Assembly: GCF_016908775.1 (NCBI RefSeq)
Contig: NZ_JAFBEP010000015.1
Coordinates: 1-64,000, forward strand
Source: Defluviitalea raffinosedens
GTDB taxonomy: Bacteria; Bacillota; Clostridia; Lachnospirales; Defluviitaleaceae
DNA length: 64,000 nucleotides
Direction of reading: 5' to 3'
Positions 1 to 8,770 of the stretch are shown here, piece by piece (the stretch's first letter is position 1; each line of letters starts with the position of its first letter). Below the pieces are notes generated by a model, which ran no database searches, was not told the origin of the DNA, and worked only from the letters and a program-made list of their open reading frames with translations. A program made the position numbers and the translations under genes.

Positions 1-35
1 AGCTGGATACGTGGGTTCGATTCCCATCACCCGCT
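1..35 (+). tRNA. tRNA-Gly, 3' part only
   Basis: The window opens inside a tRNA. The T-arm (GTGGG, loop TTCGATT, CCCAT) and the 3' acceptor strand CACCCGC with discriminator T are visible. The matching 5' strand would be GCGGGTG, the acceptor typical of bacterial tRNA-Gly. The anticodon lies before the window, so the isoacceptor cannot be stated. No CCA is encoded; a T-run follows directly. Confidence 0.8.
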
Positions 36-63
36 TTTTGAATGCATAGATCGTGAAATCAAT

Positions 64-90
64 CTCCTGAATTCGTTCAGGAGTTTTTTT
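64..90 (+). terminator. Intrinsic terminator after tRNA-Gly
   Basis: Perfect 8-bp stem CTCCTGAA/TTCAGGAG closed by a TTCG tetraloop and followed by seven T residues. It lies 29 bases after the tRNA and ends that transcript. Confidence 0.9.
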
Positions 91-93
91 ATT

Positions 94-123
94 GTATAGG
101 AAATCCGATGAAATTTCCTATAC
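94..123. repeat. AGGAAAT/ATTTCCT hairpin, copy 1
   Basis: Perfect 11-bp inverted repeat GTATAGGAAAT (94-104) and ATTTCCTATAC (113-123) around an 8-base loop, directly after a terminator T-run. A close relative follows the proA terminator at 40140-40163 in the same context (T-run, attg, then ATAGGAAAT). Related hairpins occur at 16003-16026 and 49931-49960. Confidence 0.6.
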
Positions 124-275
124 GATAAAAAGCCCTCCAGGCAGGATGCTTTGAATATGAACACTTAAGAATTTGTACAATTATATCAAATAATCTTGAT
201 TTTTTGTCGAATTTTCTATAATATTGAATATATAAGATAGGTGTTCAAATGGTAGAGAATATGAGGGGGGTTTAT

Positions 276-1415
276 ATGAAAGTAGTTGTAGCAATAGATT
301 CTTTCAAAGGCAGTCTAACTTCAATGGAAGCAGGATTTGCCATTAAACAGGGTATTCGTTCTGTATCAGAAAATATAGAAGTCATTGTAAAGCCTTTGGC
401 CGATGGAGGAGAAGGAACTGTAGAAGCCCTAGTTGCTGGTATGAACGGACGGGAGGAAAAAATAGAAGTTACGGGTCCTTTGTCTGAAAAATTAGTTTGT
501 TCTTATGGTATTTTGGATGATAGCAAAACAGCCATTATAGAAATGTCAGGAGCGGCAGGAATTACTTTGGTTCCTGAGCATCTAAAGAATCCTATGAATA
601 CTACCACCTATGGGGTAGGAGAGGTAATCAAAGCAGCGATCAAAGAAGGGTGCAGAAACTTTATTATAGGTATTGGTGGCAGTGCCACTAACGATGGTGG
701 AGTAGGCATGTTACAGGCACTTGGATTTGAGTTTTTAGATGAGAATAGAATGCCTGTTGGAAGGGGAGGAAAAGTTTTAGGGGATATAAGGTATATCAAT
801 ACTGAAAATCATTTGTCAGAACTGGATGAATGCCATTTTAAAATTGCTTGTGATGTAACCAATCCCTTGTACGGCGTTAATGGGGCAGCATATGTATATG
901 GTCCCCAAAAGGGTGCGGATCCTAAAATGGTTGAGATATTGGATCAAGGATTAATGAATTATGCCAAAGTAGTAAAAGAGCAGCTGGGCAAAGATGTTGA
1001 TAAGGTACCGGGAGCAGGGGCAGCAGGAGGCTTAGGATATGGGTTTTTAGCTTTCTTAAATGCTAAGCTAGAATCTGGTATTCAGATTGTTTTAGAAGAG
1101 ACTCATTTGGAAAAAGATATTAAGGATGCAGATTTGGTTATTACGGGGGAAGGTAAGTTGGATTTTCAGACGGCCATGGGAAAAGCTCCTACAGGCGTGG
1201 CAAAATTAGCCAAGAAATATGGCAAAAAAGTGATTGCATTTGCGGGATGTATAACTGAAGGTGCAAAAAAATGTAATGAAGAAGGAATAGATGCGTATTT
1301 TACCATAGTTCCTGGGCCCGTGTCTCTTTCAGAAGCTATGAACAAGGATAATGCCAAGAAAAATATGATAGCTACAGTTGAGCAGGTTTTTAGACTAGTC
1401 AACAGCATTCGTTAA
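276..1415 (+). CDS. Glycerate kinase (GarK/GlxK family)
   Basis: Cytosolic kinase that phosphorylates D-glycerate with ATP, usually to 2-phosphoglycerate in this family, feeding lower glycolysis. The 379-residue length is normal. Family signatures are present: MKVVVAIDSFKGS at the N-terminus, DGGEGTVEAL, GGSATNDGG, a CDVTNPL segment, GAGAAGGLGYG and ITGEGKLDFQT near the C-terminus. An upstream in-frame ATG at 249 exists, but the start at 276 is chosen because GAGGGGGG sits just before it and the protein then begins with the family consensus. A GntP-type permease follows after 85 bases, so the two probably form a glycerate or related sugar-acid uptake and use cassette. A weak -35/-10 pair (TTGATT, 15 bases, TATAAT) lies at 196-222. 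Confidence 0.93.
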   Translation: MKVVVAIDSFKGSLTSMEAGFAIKQGIRSVSENIEVIVKPLADGGEGTVEALVAGMNGREEKIEVTGPLSEKLVCSYGILDDSKTAIIEMSGAAGITLVPEHLKNPMNTTTYGVGEVIKAAIKEGCRNFIIGIGGSATNDGGVGMLQALGFEFLDENRMPVGRGGKVLGDIRYINTENHLSELDECHFKIACDVTNPLYGVNGAAYVYGPQKGADPKMVEILDQGLMNYAKVVKEQLGKDVDKVPGAGAAGGLGYGFLAFLNAKLESGIQIVLEETHLEKDIKDADLVITGEGKLDFQTAMGKAPTGVAKLAKKYGKKVIAFAGCITEGAKKCNEEGIDAYFTIVPGPVSLSEAMNKDNAKKNMIATVEQVFRLVNSIR

Positions 1416-1500
1416 AATTTTGTACTGCTTACGCAGTATGAAATATATATCTATGAGGTGTTACTCATAGGCAAAAAATAATCAATATGGGGGGATCATT

Positions 1501-2877
1501 ATGAGCGGTGTAGCATTAATGATTACATTTATTATTGCAGTGGCAATAATGATTGTAGCAATCTCAAAGTTCAGAGTTCATCCATTTATGGCTATTATGG
1601 GCATTTCATTGCTCTTAGCTATTGTGGTGGGAATTCCGCTAGGCGACATTCCAGGGACAATTGGTGCAGGTTTTAGTGGGACTTTTTCCAGTATAGGTAT
1701 TGTAATTATTTTGGGGGCTGTTATAGGAATTATTTTGGAAAAAACGGGTGCAGCAATAAAATTGGCAGATATGGTTGTGGAATTAGTTGGTAAGAAAAGA
1801 CCAGAATTAGCAATTATGTTAATGGGATGGATTGTATCTGTGCCGGTATTTTGTGATAGTGGATTTGTTATTTTAAATCCGATTCGTAAAGCAATGAGGA
1901 AAAAAACAATGACATCCAGTGTTGCAATGACAGTAGCTTTATCAGCAGGACTTTATACTTCCCATGTGTTTATTCCACCTACTCCAGGGCCTATCGCAGC
2001 AGCAGGGAGTGTTGGACTTGGGTCAAACTTATTACTCATTATAGGAATGGGTATTTTAGTTTCTATTCCTTGTTTAATTGCAGCTTATTTTTATGCGAAA
2101 TATATAGGAACTAAGGTTAAAGCTTCCGATGAAGTAACGAATGATGAGATTGTAAAAACTTATGAAGAACTCGTAAAAGAATATGGAGAACTTCCTGGTG
2201 GAATGGCATCCATAGCTCCAATCTTAGTGCCTATTCTATTGATGGCCCTAAGTTCAATATCTGCTATGGCAGGTTGGGAAGGAGCTTTTGCAAGTTTATT
2301 AACTTTTCTTGGGACACCAATTATCGCTTTGACCGTTGGATTGTTATGCGGCATTGGTTTGCTGGCTTCAATTAAAAAGATGAATGTATTTAATGAGCTA
2401 ACAGAGAATACTCTTAAAACTGTGGGACCAATTTTATTTATTACTGCGGCGGGAGGCGTATTAGGTAAAGTTATTACAACAGCTGGCTTTGTCACCTATA
2501 TTCAAGAAAATGCTTCCTTCCTTTCATCAGTTGGTATATTTTTCCCATTTTTAATTGCAGCAATCCTTAAAACTGCTCAGGGATCTTCCACTGTTGCTAT
2601 TACAACAACCGCAGCGATTATGGGTGCATATTCAGAATCCGGTACTATGATGTCAGCTCTAGGGCTTACAACGCCTGTGGCAGCAGCTTTGACTGTTATG
2701 GCGATAGGAGCAGGGGCAATGACAGTATCCCATGCAAATGACAGTTATTTCTGGGTTGTTACGAATTTGGGAGAAATGAAGCCTCAGGATGGTTATAAGA
2801 CACAGACCATGGTTACGTTGATTATGGGGATTGTATCCATTCTATTTATTTTCTTGCTTTCATTATTTTTATTATAA
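1501..2877 (+). CDS. GntP-family gluconate/sugar-acid:H+ symporter
   Basis: Integral membrane proton symporter of the GntP family, whose known substrates include gluconate and other sugar acids. The 458-residue protein is almost entirely hydrophobic helices with conserved stretches such as SGFVILNPI, FIPPTPGPIAAA, a C-terminal ILKTAQGSSTVAI and SHANDSYFW, all typical of the family. ATG at 1501 follows a GGGGGGAT ribosome binding site. Its position right after glycerate kinase suggests glycerate as the substrate; that is inference from context, and gluconate or another hydroxy acid is equally possible by sequence. A terminator follows at 2903. Confidence 0.92.
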   Translation: MSGVALMITFIIAVAIMIVAISKFRVHPFMAIMGISLLLAIVVGIPLGDIPGTIGAGFSGTFSSIGIVIILGAVIGIILEKTGAAIKLADMVVELVGKKRPELAIMLMGWIVSVPVFCDSGFVILNPIRKAMRKKTMTSSVAMTVALSAGLYTSHVFIPPTPGPIAAAGSVGLGSNLLLIIGMGILVSIPCLIAAYFYAKYIGTKVKASDEVTNDEIVKTYEELVKEYGELPGGMASIAPILVPILLMALSSISAMAGWEGAFASLLTFLGTPIIALTVGLLCGIGLLASIKKMNVFNELTENTLKTVGPILFITAAGGVLGKVITTAGFVTYIQENASFLSSVGIFFPFLIAAILKTAQGSSTVAITTTAAIMGAYSESGTMMSALGLTTPVAAALTVMAIGAGAMTVSHANDSYFWVVTNLGEMKPQDGYKTQTMVTLIMGIVSILFIFLLSLFLL

Positions 2878-2902
2878 ATATTTGATATAAATGCAGACAA
2901 AG

Positions 2903-2927
2903 GCTCGGTTGTTATACCGAGCTTTTA
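2903..2927 (+). terminator. Intrinsic terminator after gntP
   Basis: Stem GCTCGGT/ACCGAGC with loop TGTTAT followed by a T-rich tract. It overlaps the last codons of the convergent gerKB gene, so the 3' ends of the two units interlock. Confidence 0.8.
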
Positions 2928-4018
2928 TTGTATTCTTTTGGTGTTTTTCTTTTTTTAAATTCTGCAGTAATAAAAATGATCAAAGGAAGAATTACTTGAA
3001 AGGGGAAAGCATAGTATTTATAAACATAAAATGTCCAAAAGTGCATATCTACAATATTATCATAAAGGATATAGGCTAAGTAAACCATTAATATACCGGT
3101 TTGCATTGTTATAGAGCGATAATCATTTAAATGAAAAAGTTTAGCGATTCCTTTGCAGGTCAATAAAAGACATAGACTGACTTTAATAAATACACCTACT
3201 ACAAATATAAAAGCAACGGTCACTTCCATTCTTTGAAGAAAATCTCCTATATGTATTCTGCTAATTGCTACATGGGATGGGAAATAAAAGTTTGAGAGCT
3301 GATTTCCTAATACAAAAATATTTCTTAGTACTATGAAAGTTAGGATTATTCCTGCTACTAATACTCCTGTAAAATATACCTTATAGGGAGATTTCTTAGG
3401 CTGCAAACTACCTAAAACACCTAGAAAAATAACTGTTTCAGCAAATGGAAATGCAAAAGCGCTGAATCCTTCTTTTATTATGGGAGATAGTCCATAATAA
3501 AGAATTGGAAAGATATATTCGAAATCCATTTTAGATATGGACAACAGTTGTACAATAATGATAATGAATAACATGATGGGGAAAAAATAAGCAGACGTTC
3601 TGGATATCACTTCTATTCCAAGCCGTACTGCAAAAATACAGATGATGATCAGAGAAAACATAGGTACAAGCATTGGAGTTTCAGGCATTGTAATAGTGTT
3701 TAAAAATTCACCGAAGTCACGAACAACCAGTGCCCCCAAATGAAAAGAATACCAAATATATAATATAGTCACTACAGAACCAAGATATTTTCCAAATAGC
3801 AGGTTAACAATATCATATAAATTTGCACCGGGAAACAGCTGCAGAATTCGTGAGTAGATTATGATTGCAGGTATAGCCATAAGAATTCCAAAAAGACTGG
3901 CAAGCCAGGCATCATTCTTGGCATTGGTTCCAATTCCTACGATAAGTGTGCTTCCCATTATAAAGTTAATTAATAGACAAATGGCTTCTTTTTGAGTAAT
4001 TTCTTCCTTGGGCATCAT
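2912..4018 (-). CDS. gerKB: Spore germination permease, GerAB/GerKB family
   Basis: B subunit of a GerA-type nutrient germinant receptor in the inner spore membrane. The family belongs to the APC transporter fold, and in characterised receptors the B subunit binds the germinant. The 368-residue protein has about ten hydrophobic helices, starting with the N-terminal pattern EEITQKEAICLLINFIMGS seen in spore permeases. ATG at 4018 (a second ATG follows at once) is preceded by AAGGAATGAT. It is the last gene of the operon gerKA-gerKC-small protein-gerKB, unlike the common A-B-C order. The germinant cannot be predicted. Confidence 0.92.
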   Translation of the reverse strand: MMPKEEITQKEAICLLINFIMGSTLIVGIGTNAKNDAWLASLFGILMAIPAIIIYSRILQLFPGANLYDIVNLLFGKYLGSVVTILYIWYSFHLGALVVRDFGEFLNTITMPETPMLVPMFSLIIICIFAVRLGIEVISRTSAYFFPIMLFIIIIVQLLSISKMDFEYIFPILYYGLSPIIKEGFSAFAFPFAETVIFLGVLGSLQPKKSPYKVYFTGVLVAGIILTFIVLRNIFVLGNQLSNFYFPSHVAISRIHIGDFLQRMEVTVAFIFVVGVFIKVSLCLLLTCKGIAKLFHLNDYRSITMQTGILMVYLAYILYDNIVDMHFWTFYVYKYYAFPFQVILPLIIFITAEFKKRKTPKEYNKSSV

Positions 4019-4029
4019 TACATCATTCC

Positions 4030-4239
4030 TTAAATTTTAAATAATGATAGGACTATTTTTTTAATAGGGTCTGCAGGACTTGGGATATATAAATGAAAAG
4101 AGATCATCAGAGCAATAATAAAGGAAATACTCCCTAAAGTTAAGTTGACCCACAAATCTTTCCAGTATTTTTTTTGATATAAAGAAATAAACTCCAAAGT
4201 AAGCAAAGCAATATAAACAATGATTACCACTACAAACAT
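4030..4239 (-). CDS. Small two-helix membrane protein, D-like subunit of the ger operon
   Basis: A 69-residue protein with two predicted transmembrane helices (about residues 2-19 and 32-52) joined by a short charged loop (YQKKYWKDL). Some Bacillus germinant receptor operons carry a fourth gene for a D subunit of about 75 residues with two helices that modulates receptor function; size, topology and position match, but sequence homology is unproven. The start at 4239 has GGAAG about 12 bases upstream. If the gerKC frameshift is corrected, gerKC would stop at 4241 and this ATG would follow after a single base, which is strong evidence that it is translated as part of the operon. Confidence 0.75.
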   Translation of the reverse strand: MFVVVIIVYIALLTLEFISLYQKKYWKDLWVNLTLGSISFIIALMISFHLYIPSPADPIKKIVLSLFKI

Positions 4240-4296
4240 TTTAATCGCCTACTTCCAAAGGTTTTGCTGTTGTTGAACCATTGATAATGCCCACAT

Positions 4297-5406
4297 TTAC
4301 GTTGATATGAACTTCCAAATTTTCAAAAACATTTTCCCAATTTTTTCCATATCTTTCCAAAAAGCTGGTTTGTGTGCACGGATTTTTGCACCGAAACCAA
4401 AAATATCGGCCTTGTATTCAGATTGCATTTTTTTAATCAAATTTTCACAATTTGTTTTAATCATATCAGCAACATCTTTTTCTAATTGAATAATTTCTTT
4501 ATCGGTTAGATAATTTTTTGTACCTTTTATTGTGCCAACAGCAAGATGTGTGTCAATATTAATGTTCATAGCAATTTCTTTATCTTTAGTTACAGGTTGA
4601 AGCTTCGTTTTGTTATCAAAAATTTCAAATGTGATTGTTGGGTTTTTTTTGTTATCTTCAGGACTTAGATTAAGAAGTCCTCCTTTAATCTGATTGCGTA
4701 AGAAAAGTAAGTATTTTGTCTCATTTTCGCTAAGAAATCCAATTAGCTGATCGTTTTTAAAAAAAGCAGTACCCAAGATTTCAGGGCAATCATTATGATC
4801 CACTTTTGCCAATTCTACAGATGGAGCAATAGCCATAATTCCTTCATCTACAATGTCATTGGTCAATTGCCATATTTGAATGTTAGGTGCTTTGGAGAGA
4901 ACTTTTTGATTAACCAGAATATCGTGCAGATTAAAAGAAACAACCTGTTCTATTTTTTCATCTTTTTGCTTTTTTTCTAATATTTCTTTTGCAGAGGTTC
5001 CTTTAGAAACTAAAATATATACGTCAGATCTGGTTTCTGCATCTCGAAGAAACCAGTCGATTACTTCTGTAATGCCTTCCTGGGCTACTTCTTTACTCAG
5101 GATTAGAATTTTATTATGACTCCAATATAACTTTTTCCCTGAAATGGCTATGGCATTTCTTACAGCATCAAATATGGACTCACCTTCTGCGACAATCAGT
5201 TTCGATGTTGTGGGTGATTCTTTTCCAATACTGGATTCCAGAATTTCTATGGAAATCATGTATTCTTTATGAATTCCTTTATCAATGGCAGTGCCAGCTA
5301 CGATATTTATGTCATCAACTTCTCGATAATTCCAACAGCCTACGAAAAGAAAAATGCTGATCAACAGGATGGAAGTAAGAAAAAAGATTTTTATAGATTT
5401 CATCAT
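4297..5406 (-). CDS. gerKC: Spore germination lipoprotein GerKC, C-terminus apparently frameshifted
   Basis: Lipoprotein C subunit of the GerA-type receptor. A signal peptide ends in lipobox LFVGC with Cys24 as the acylation site, followed by the family start WNYREVDDINIVAGTAIDKG. The body ends with the conserved MQSEYKADIFGFG region. As read, the last 14 residues after WKDMEK do not look like the family. Adding one A to the A6 tract (T6 on the plus strand at 4341-4346) restores a tail beginning NWENVFENLEVHINVNV, which matches the usual GerC ending, and moves the stop to 4241. This could be a real indel, a homopolymer sequencing error or slippage. Two bases separate the ATG from the gerKA stop. 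Confidence 0.9.
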   Translation of the reverse strand: MMKSIKIFFLTSILLISIFLFVGCWNYREVDDINIVAGTAIDKGIHKEYMISIEILESSIGKESPTTSKLIVAEGESIFDAVRNAIAISGKKLYWSHNKILILSKEVAQEGITEVIDWFLRDAETRSDVYILVSKGTSAKEILEKKQKDEKIEQVVSFNLHDILVNQKVLSKAPNIQIWQLTNDIVDEGIMAIAPSVELAKVDHNDCPEILGTAFFKNDQLIGFLSENETKYLLFLRNQIKGGLLNLSPEDNKKNPTITFEIFDNKTKLQPVTKDKEIAMNINIDTHLAVGTIKGTKNYLTDKEIIQLEKDVADMIKTNCENLIKKMQSEYKADIFGFGAKIRAHKPAFWKDMEKIGKMFLKIWKFIST

Positions 5407-5408
5407 AA

Positions 5409-6914
5409 TTACTTCCTTCTACTATTTTTCAAGGGTTGTCGTCTTAAATTCTTTTTTCCAATGATTTTAGGTCTTAGCGACATGATCCACCAAGGAGCAC
5501 GAATCCAAGCGTCTTTACCATTTTGATCTTTAATTCTTGTAGTATTTAACATATAAGGTACGCCAAAAGACCGAAGGCTCATAAGATGAAGGATGATCGC
5601 CAGATATCCCAGAATAAATCCATAAATACCTAGGAAAGAAGCTGCAAACAATAGCAAAGTTCGTAAGAGTATGATCGGCCCAAGCAGGTGTATATTGATT
5701 AATTTCGTAATACTGGTTAAGGCAGTGACGATAATTACTGGTGCACTGACCAGATTAGCATCTACTGCAGCTTCTCCTAAAACCAAAGTTCCGACAATAT
5801 TTATGGTCTGACCGATGGGGGTAGGGATTCGGGTTCCAACTTCCCTTAATATATCAAAAATAGTAAGCATAACAAATAAAGATACAACAGTTGGAAATGG
5901 AACTTTTTGCCGAGAAGCAGCGATACTGATTAATAAGGATGTTGGCAACATTTCCTGATGATAAGTGGAAATAGCCAGATATAGTCCCGGAATACTTATG
6001 GATAATAACCCGGATACTGCTCTTAATAATCTGTTGAAAGATGAAAATAAATAGTTATTATAGTAATCTTCATTGGCTTGAAATGATTCAATCATAATAT
6101 ATGGGACTGTTAAGACAAAGGGGCTGCCGTCTACGAATATGGCAACTCTTCCTTCCAATAATTTTCCTGCAATAATATCTGGTCTTTCACTGCTCCCTAC
6201 AGTTTCAAAGGGGGAGTATGGTGCATCTTTAATAAATTCCTGTATGTATCCGGAATCCAGAATGCCATCAATTTCTATCTGATCTAATCGTCTTCCAAGC
6301 TCATTTAATACATTTTCGTCAGCAATGCCTTCAATATAAGAGATGCAGATTTTCGTATGTGTTTGCGCACCTAGTTCTCTCACAATAAATTTCAGATTAG
6401 GGTTTTTGATTTTTCGACGGACTAATGAAATATTGGTCAGAATAGATTCTACAAAACCTTCTCTGGGACCACGAACAACTTGAGCCGATTCTGGTTCATC
6501 AATCGATCGGGATGGCCAGGCTTTAGAACTGATTATTAAAGCTTGATCATATCCTTCTGCAAGAAGAATAGTATCACCATCCATTAAAGCATTTAAAATA
6601 GTTTGTAAATCGTTGGAAGATTTAATATCACTGGAGAGAATGATTTTATATTGCAATTCATCTATCAAATTGGATGAAGATATTTCTCCCATGAAATGAT
6701 TTGACAAAATAGGTTCAATTACATTTTCATTTAATACTTTAGTATCTGCCATTCCTTCAAAGTAAAGGATGCAACATTTAACAGAGGGAGAATAATTGTT
6801 TTGAAATTTTCTTGTAATAAAGGTAAAATCGTTGCGAAAAATTTGGTTAAATACTGAAATATTATCTTCTAAGGAGGTAGTTAATAAAATATCTGAAGAG
6901 CAACTATTATACAT
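5409..6914 (-). CDS. gerKA: Spore germination protein, GerAA/GerKA family
   Basis: A subunit of the germinant receptor. The 501-residue protein has a large soluble N-terminal domain (about residues 1-250, with segments such as YFEGMADTKVLNENVIEPIL and the related YIEGIADENVLNEL), followed by a membrane domain of several helices with the conserved PFPTVVSLFVM and GEAAVDANLVSAPVIIV stretches. Recent work shows that GerA receptors form oligomeric nutrient-gated ion channels through this subunit. ATG at 6914 is preceded by GGTGATTTT. It is the first gene of the operon; gerKC starts two bases after its stop. A candidate forespore promoter lies at 6972-7000. Confidence 0.93.
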   Translation of the reverse strand: MYNSCSSDILLTTSLEDNISVFNQIFRNDFTFITRKFQNNYSPSVKCCILYFEGMADTKVLNENVIEPILSNHFMGEISSSNLIDELQYKIILSSDIKSSNDLQTILNALMDGDTILLAEGYDQALIISSKAWPSRSIDEPESAQVVRGPREGFVESILTNISLVRRKIKNPNLKFIVRELGAQTHTKICISYIEGIADENVLNELGRRLDQIEIDGILDSGYIQEFIKDAPYSPFETVGSSERPDIIAGKLLEGRVAIFVDGSPFVLTVPYIMIESFQANEDYYNNYLFSSFNRLLRAVSGLLSISIPGLYLAISTYHQEMLPTSLLISIAASRQKVPFPTVVSLFVMLTIFDILREVGTRIPTPIGQTINIVGTLVLGEAAVDANLVSAPVIIVTALTSITKLINIHLLGPIILLRTLLLFAASFLGIYGFILGYLAIILHLMSLRSFGVPYMLNTTRIKDQNGKDAWIRAPWWIMSLRPKIIGKKNLRRQPLKNSRRK

Positions 6915-6971
6915 AAAATCACCATTAATATTATTAACATTTTAATGAAATATAATCATTATTTTACATAT

Positions 6972-7000
6972 TATCATGTTGAATTTTTTGTGAATATCAA
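6972..7000 (-). promoter_or_regulatory. Candidate sigma-G-type promoter of the ger operon
   Basis: On the minus strand TTGATA (6995-7000) is followed after 16 bases by CATGATA (6972-6978). The -10 fits the CATNNTA pattern of forespore sigma factors, and germinant receptor operons are known sigma-G targets. The -35 match is partial. Confidence 0.35.
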
Positions 7001-7190
7001 TGAATATAAAGATTAGATACTCATAAAAGCTAAAAAAATACTGTACTATCGATAGTCAGCCAATTCGGTGTGTTTTTTGAAGGTCATTGTCTTTATTACA
7101 AAAAAGTAATATAATATCTGCTGGAAGACGTATATATAGGTAAAATTATAAGACTTATAGTGATTGGTGTCATTGAGGGGTGATGTTGGC

Positions 7191-7997
7191 ATGAATATAC
7201 TAGTTACATTAAATTCTAACTATATTACTCCATTAAAAGTAATGCTTAAATCACTTTTTTTAAGCAATGAAAAAGAAAAATTCACCGTTTATATTATGCA
7301 TTCCAGTCTTAAAGCTGAGGAGCTTGATGATTTAAAAGAATTTATAACCATGCATAATAGCCACATGGAAGTTATATATATTGAGGATTATTTTTTCGAA
7401 AATGCTCCAGTGCTTCTTCACTATACGAAAGAGATGTATTATCGGCTTCTGGCATTTAAATTTTTACCACAGGACATTGATCGTATTTTATATTTAGATC
7501 CTGATATTTTGATTATTAATCCGATCAGAGCACTGTATGAGACAGATCTTAATGGATATTTGTATGCTGCAGCATATCATGATAAGATTTCCATAAAAGA
7601 AATTAATAAGATCAGATTAAACCCTTATGATATTGAAGCATACTACAATTCAGGAGTATTATTAATGAATCTAGAGTATCAAAGACAGTATATTGATGAG
7701 AATATTATTTACCAATTTGTAGAAAAAAATCGTTCTAAGCTGATTATGCCGGATCAGGATATTTTAAATGCTTTATATTCAAAGAAAATAAAAAGCCTGG
7801 ACGAGAAACTATATAATTATGATGCGAGATTTTACAGGTATTATAAAATTATGAGTGGTGGCATGTGTGATATGGATTATATTATAAAAAATACAGTGAT
7901 TCTTCATTTTTGCGGGAAGAAAAAGCCATGGACTAAAAATTATAGTGGAAAATTTCACTCTTTATATAAACATTATGAAAAATTAGCATTATGTTAA
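7191..7997 (+). CDS. Family 8 glycosyltransferase
   Basis: GT8 retaining glycosyltransferase resembling LPS galactosyltransferases and GspA-type general stress proteins. The 268-residue protein shows the family hallmarks in order: MNILVTLNSNYITPL at the N-terminus, the DxD metal/nucleotide-sugar site in LYLDPDILIINPI, YNSGVLLMNLE, MPDQDILNALY and the C-terminal HFCGKKKPW. A TTG at 7164 would extend the frame, but ATG at 7191 has GAGGGGTGAT in the correct place and gives the usual start. It stands alone between the ger operon and a bidirectional terminator. Donor and acceptor sugars cannot be read from the sequence; a cell-surface or spore-surface glycan is a guess. Confidence 0.9.
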   Translation: MNILVTLNSNYITPLKVMLKSLFLSNEKEKFTVYIMHSSLKAEELDDLKEFITMHNSHMEVIYIEDYFFENAPVLLHYTKEMYYRLLAFKFLPQDIDRILYLDPDILIINPIRALYETDLNGYLYAAAYHDKISIKEINKIRLNPYDIEAYYNSGVLLMNLEYQRQYIDENIIYQFVEKNRSKLIMPDQDILNALYSKKIKSLDEKLYNYDARFYRYYKIMSGGMCDMDYIIKNTVILHFCGKKKPWTKNYSGKFHSLYKHYEKLALC

Positions 7998-8068
7998 GCT
8001 GAATGCCAAAAGATTTTAGCAAGAGAAGAATAATTTAATAATTTAAAAAACATTATTTTGTAAAATAT

Positions 8069-8104
8069 AAAAAAGCTTTCAACTGTAGTTGAAAGCTTTT
8101 TTAG
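8069..8104. terminator. Bidirectional terminator
   Basis: Long perfect stem AAAGCTTTCAACT/AGTTGAAAGCTTT with a two-base centre, A-rich on the left and T-rich on the right. It serves the glycosyltransferase on the plus strand and the proline-rich gene ending at 8140 on the minus strand. Confidence 0.85.
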
Positions 8105-8139
8105 TTTTATAGGCAATAGGAAAATTAAGCAGTATTATA

Positions 8140-8583
8140 TTAGAAGCATTGGAAGCTGGAAATGTTATTCAGATCTGTTCCAAAATACGTCCATCGGAAT
8201 CTGTCCCATCTCCATCCAGCTACAGATCTTCTTCCTACAAAGGTAAGCCATGCCCAGAAGCTTCTGCCATCTCTAAGCCAGAGGTATACATATTGATATG
8301 TGCATGGACGAATTGCTCCAGGATCAATATTGAGTAAACCAGGTGATGTAGGAGATGCCTGTGGTTCAAAAGATGGAGGCGCTCCTGTTGGTGGTCCTGA
8401 TGGAGAACCAGATGGCGTAAAATCCGAAGGTTGTTCAAAGGGGGGCATTTGAGGGAAACCGGGCTGTTGAAAAAATGGAGGTCTCCCAGGACCTGGAGAG
8501 GTTTGATCAAAAGGTGGTCTGGGTCTTTGGGGGCGAGGTCGTTGTCTGGTGTTTGTATCGTCATAATAATTATAATAATTCAT
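8140..8583 (-). CDS. Proline-rich protein with conserved aromatic/Arg C-terminal domain, probable spore-surface protein
   Basis: A 147-residue protein in two parts. Residues 1-90 are low complexity, rich in Pro, Gln, Phe and Ser (RPRPQRPRPPF, PPFEQPSDF). Residues 93-147 form a compact domain starting CTYQYVYLWLRDGRSFW and continuing with FVGRRSVAGWRWDRFRW and a final Cys-Phe. I recall similar C-terminal domains in uncharacterised Clostridia proteins, sometimes carrying misleading names such as transporter; there are no membrane helices here. AAGGAGTGATGTT precedes the ATG. Function is unknown; the composition resembles exosporium or coat proteins, and two further low-complexity genes nearby (10909, 16069) fit this view. 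Confidence 0.75.
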   Translation of the reverse strand: MNYYNYYDDTNTRQRPRPQRPRPPFDQTSPGPGRPPFFQQPGFPQMPPFEQPSDFTPSGSPSGPPTGAPPSFEPQASPTSPGLLNIDPGAIRPCTYQYVYLWLRDGRSFWAWLTFVGRRSVAGWRWDRFRWTYFGTDLNNISSFQCF

Positions 8584-8770
8584 AACATCACTCCTTTTAC
8601 ATTTTACTGCATTATATTCTCTGCAATGTAAAAATGCGACAATATATTGAGATATTCCTTATAAATAGTTGAAATTTATTTTATCCTGCAATAAAATGGA
8701 GTAAATGGGTATAGAAATAAAAGGATTACAGTGGTACAACCAGTTATAAAGATGAATAATCATTGTCGAT

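Noticed and set aside
2891-3079. Plus-strand 62-residue frame after gntP
   Set aside because: Contains the gntP terminator and is antisense to gerKB.
8149-8631. Plus-strand frames over the proline-rich gene and a second minus-strand frame
   Set aside because: No ribosome binding sites and no protein-like composition; they arise from the biased codons of the minus-strand gene.
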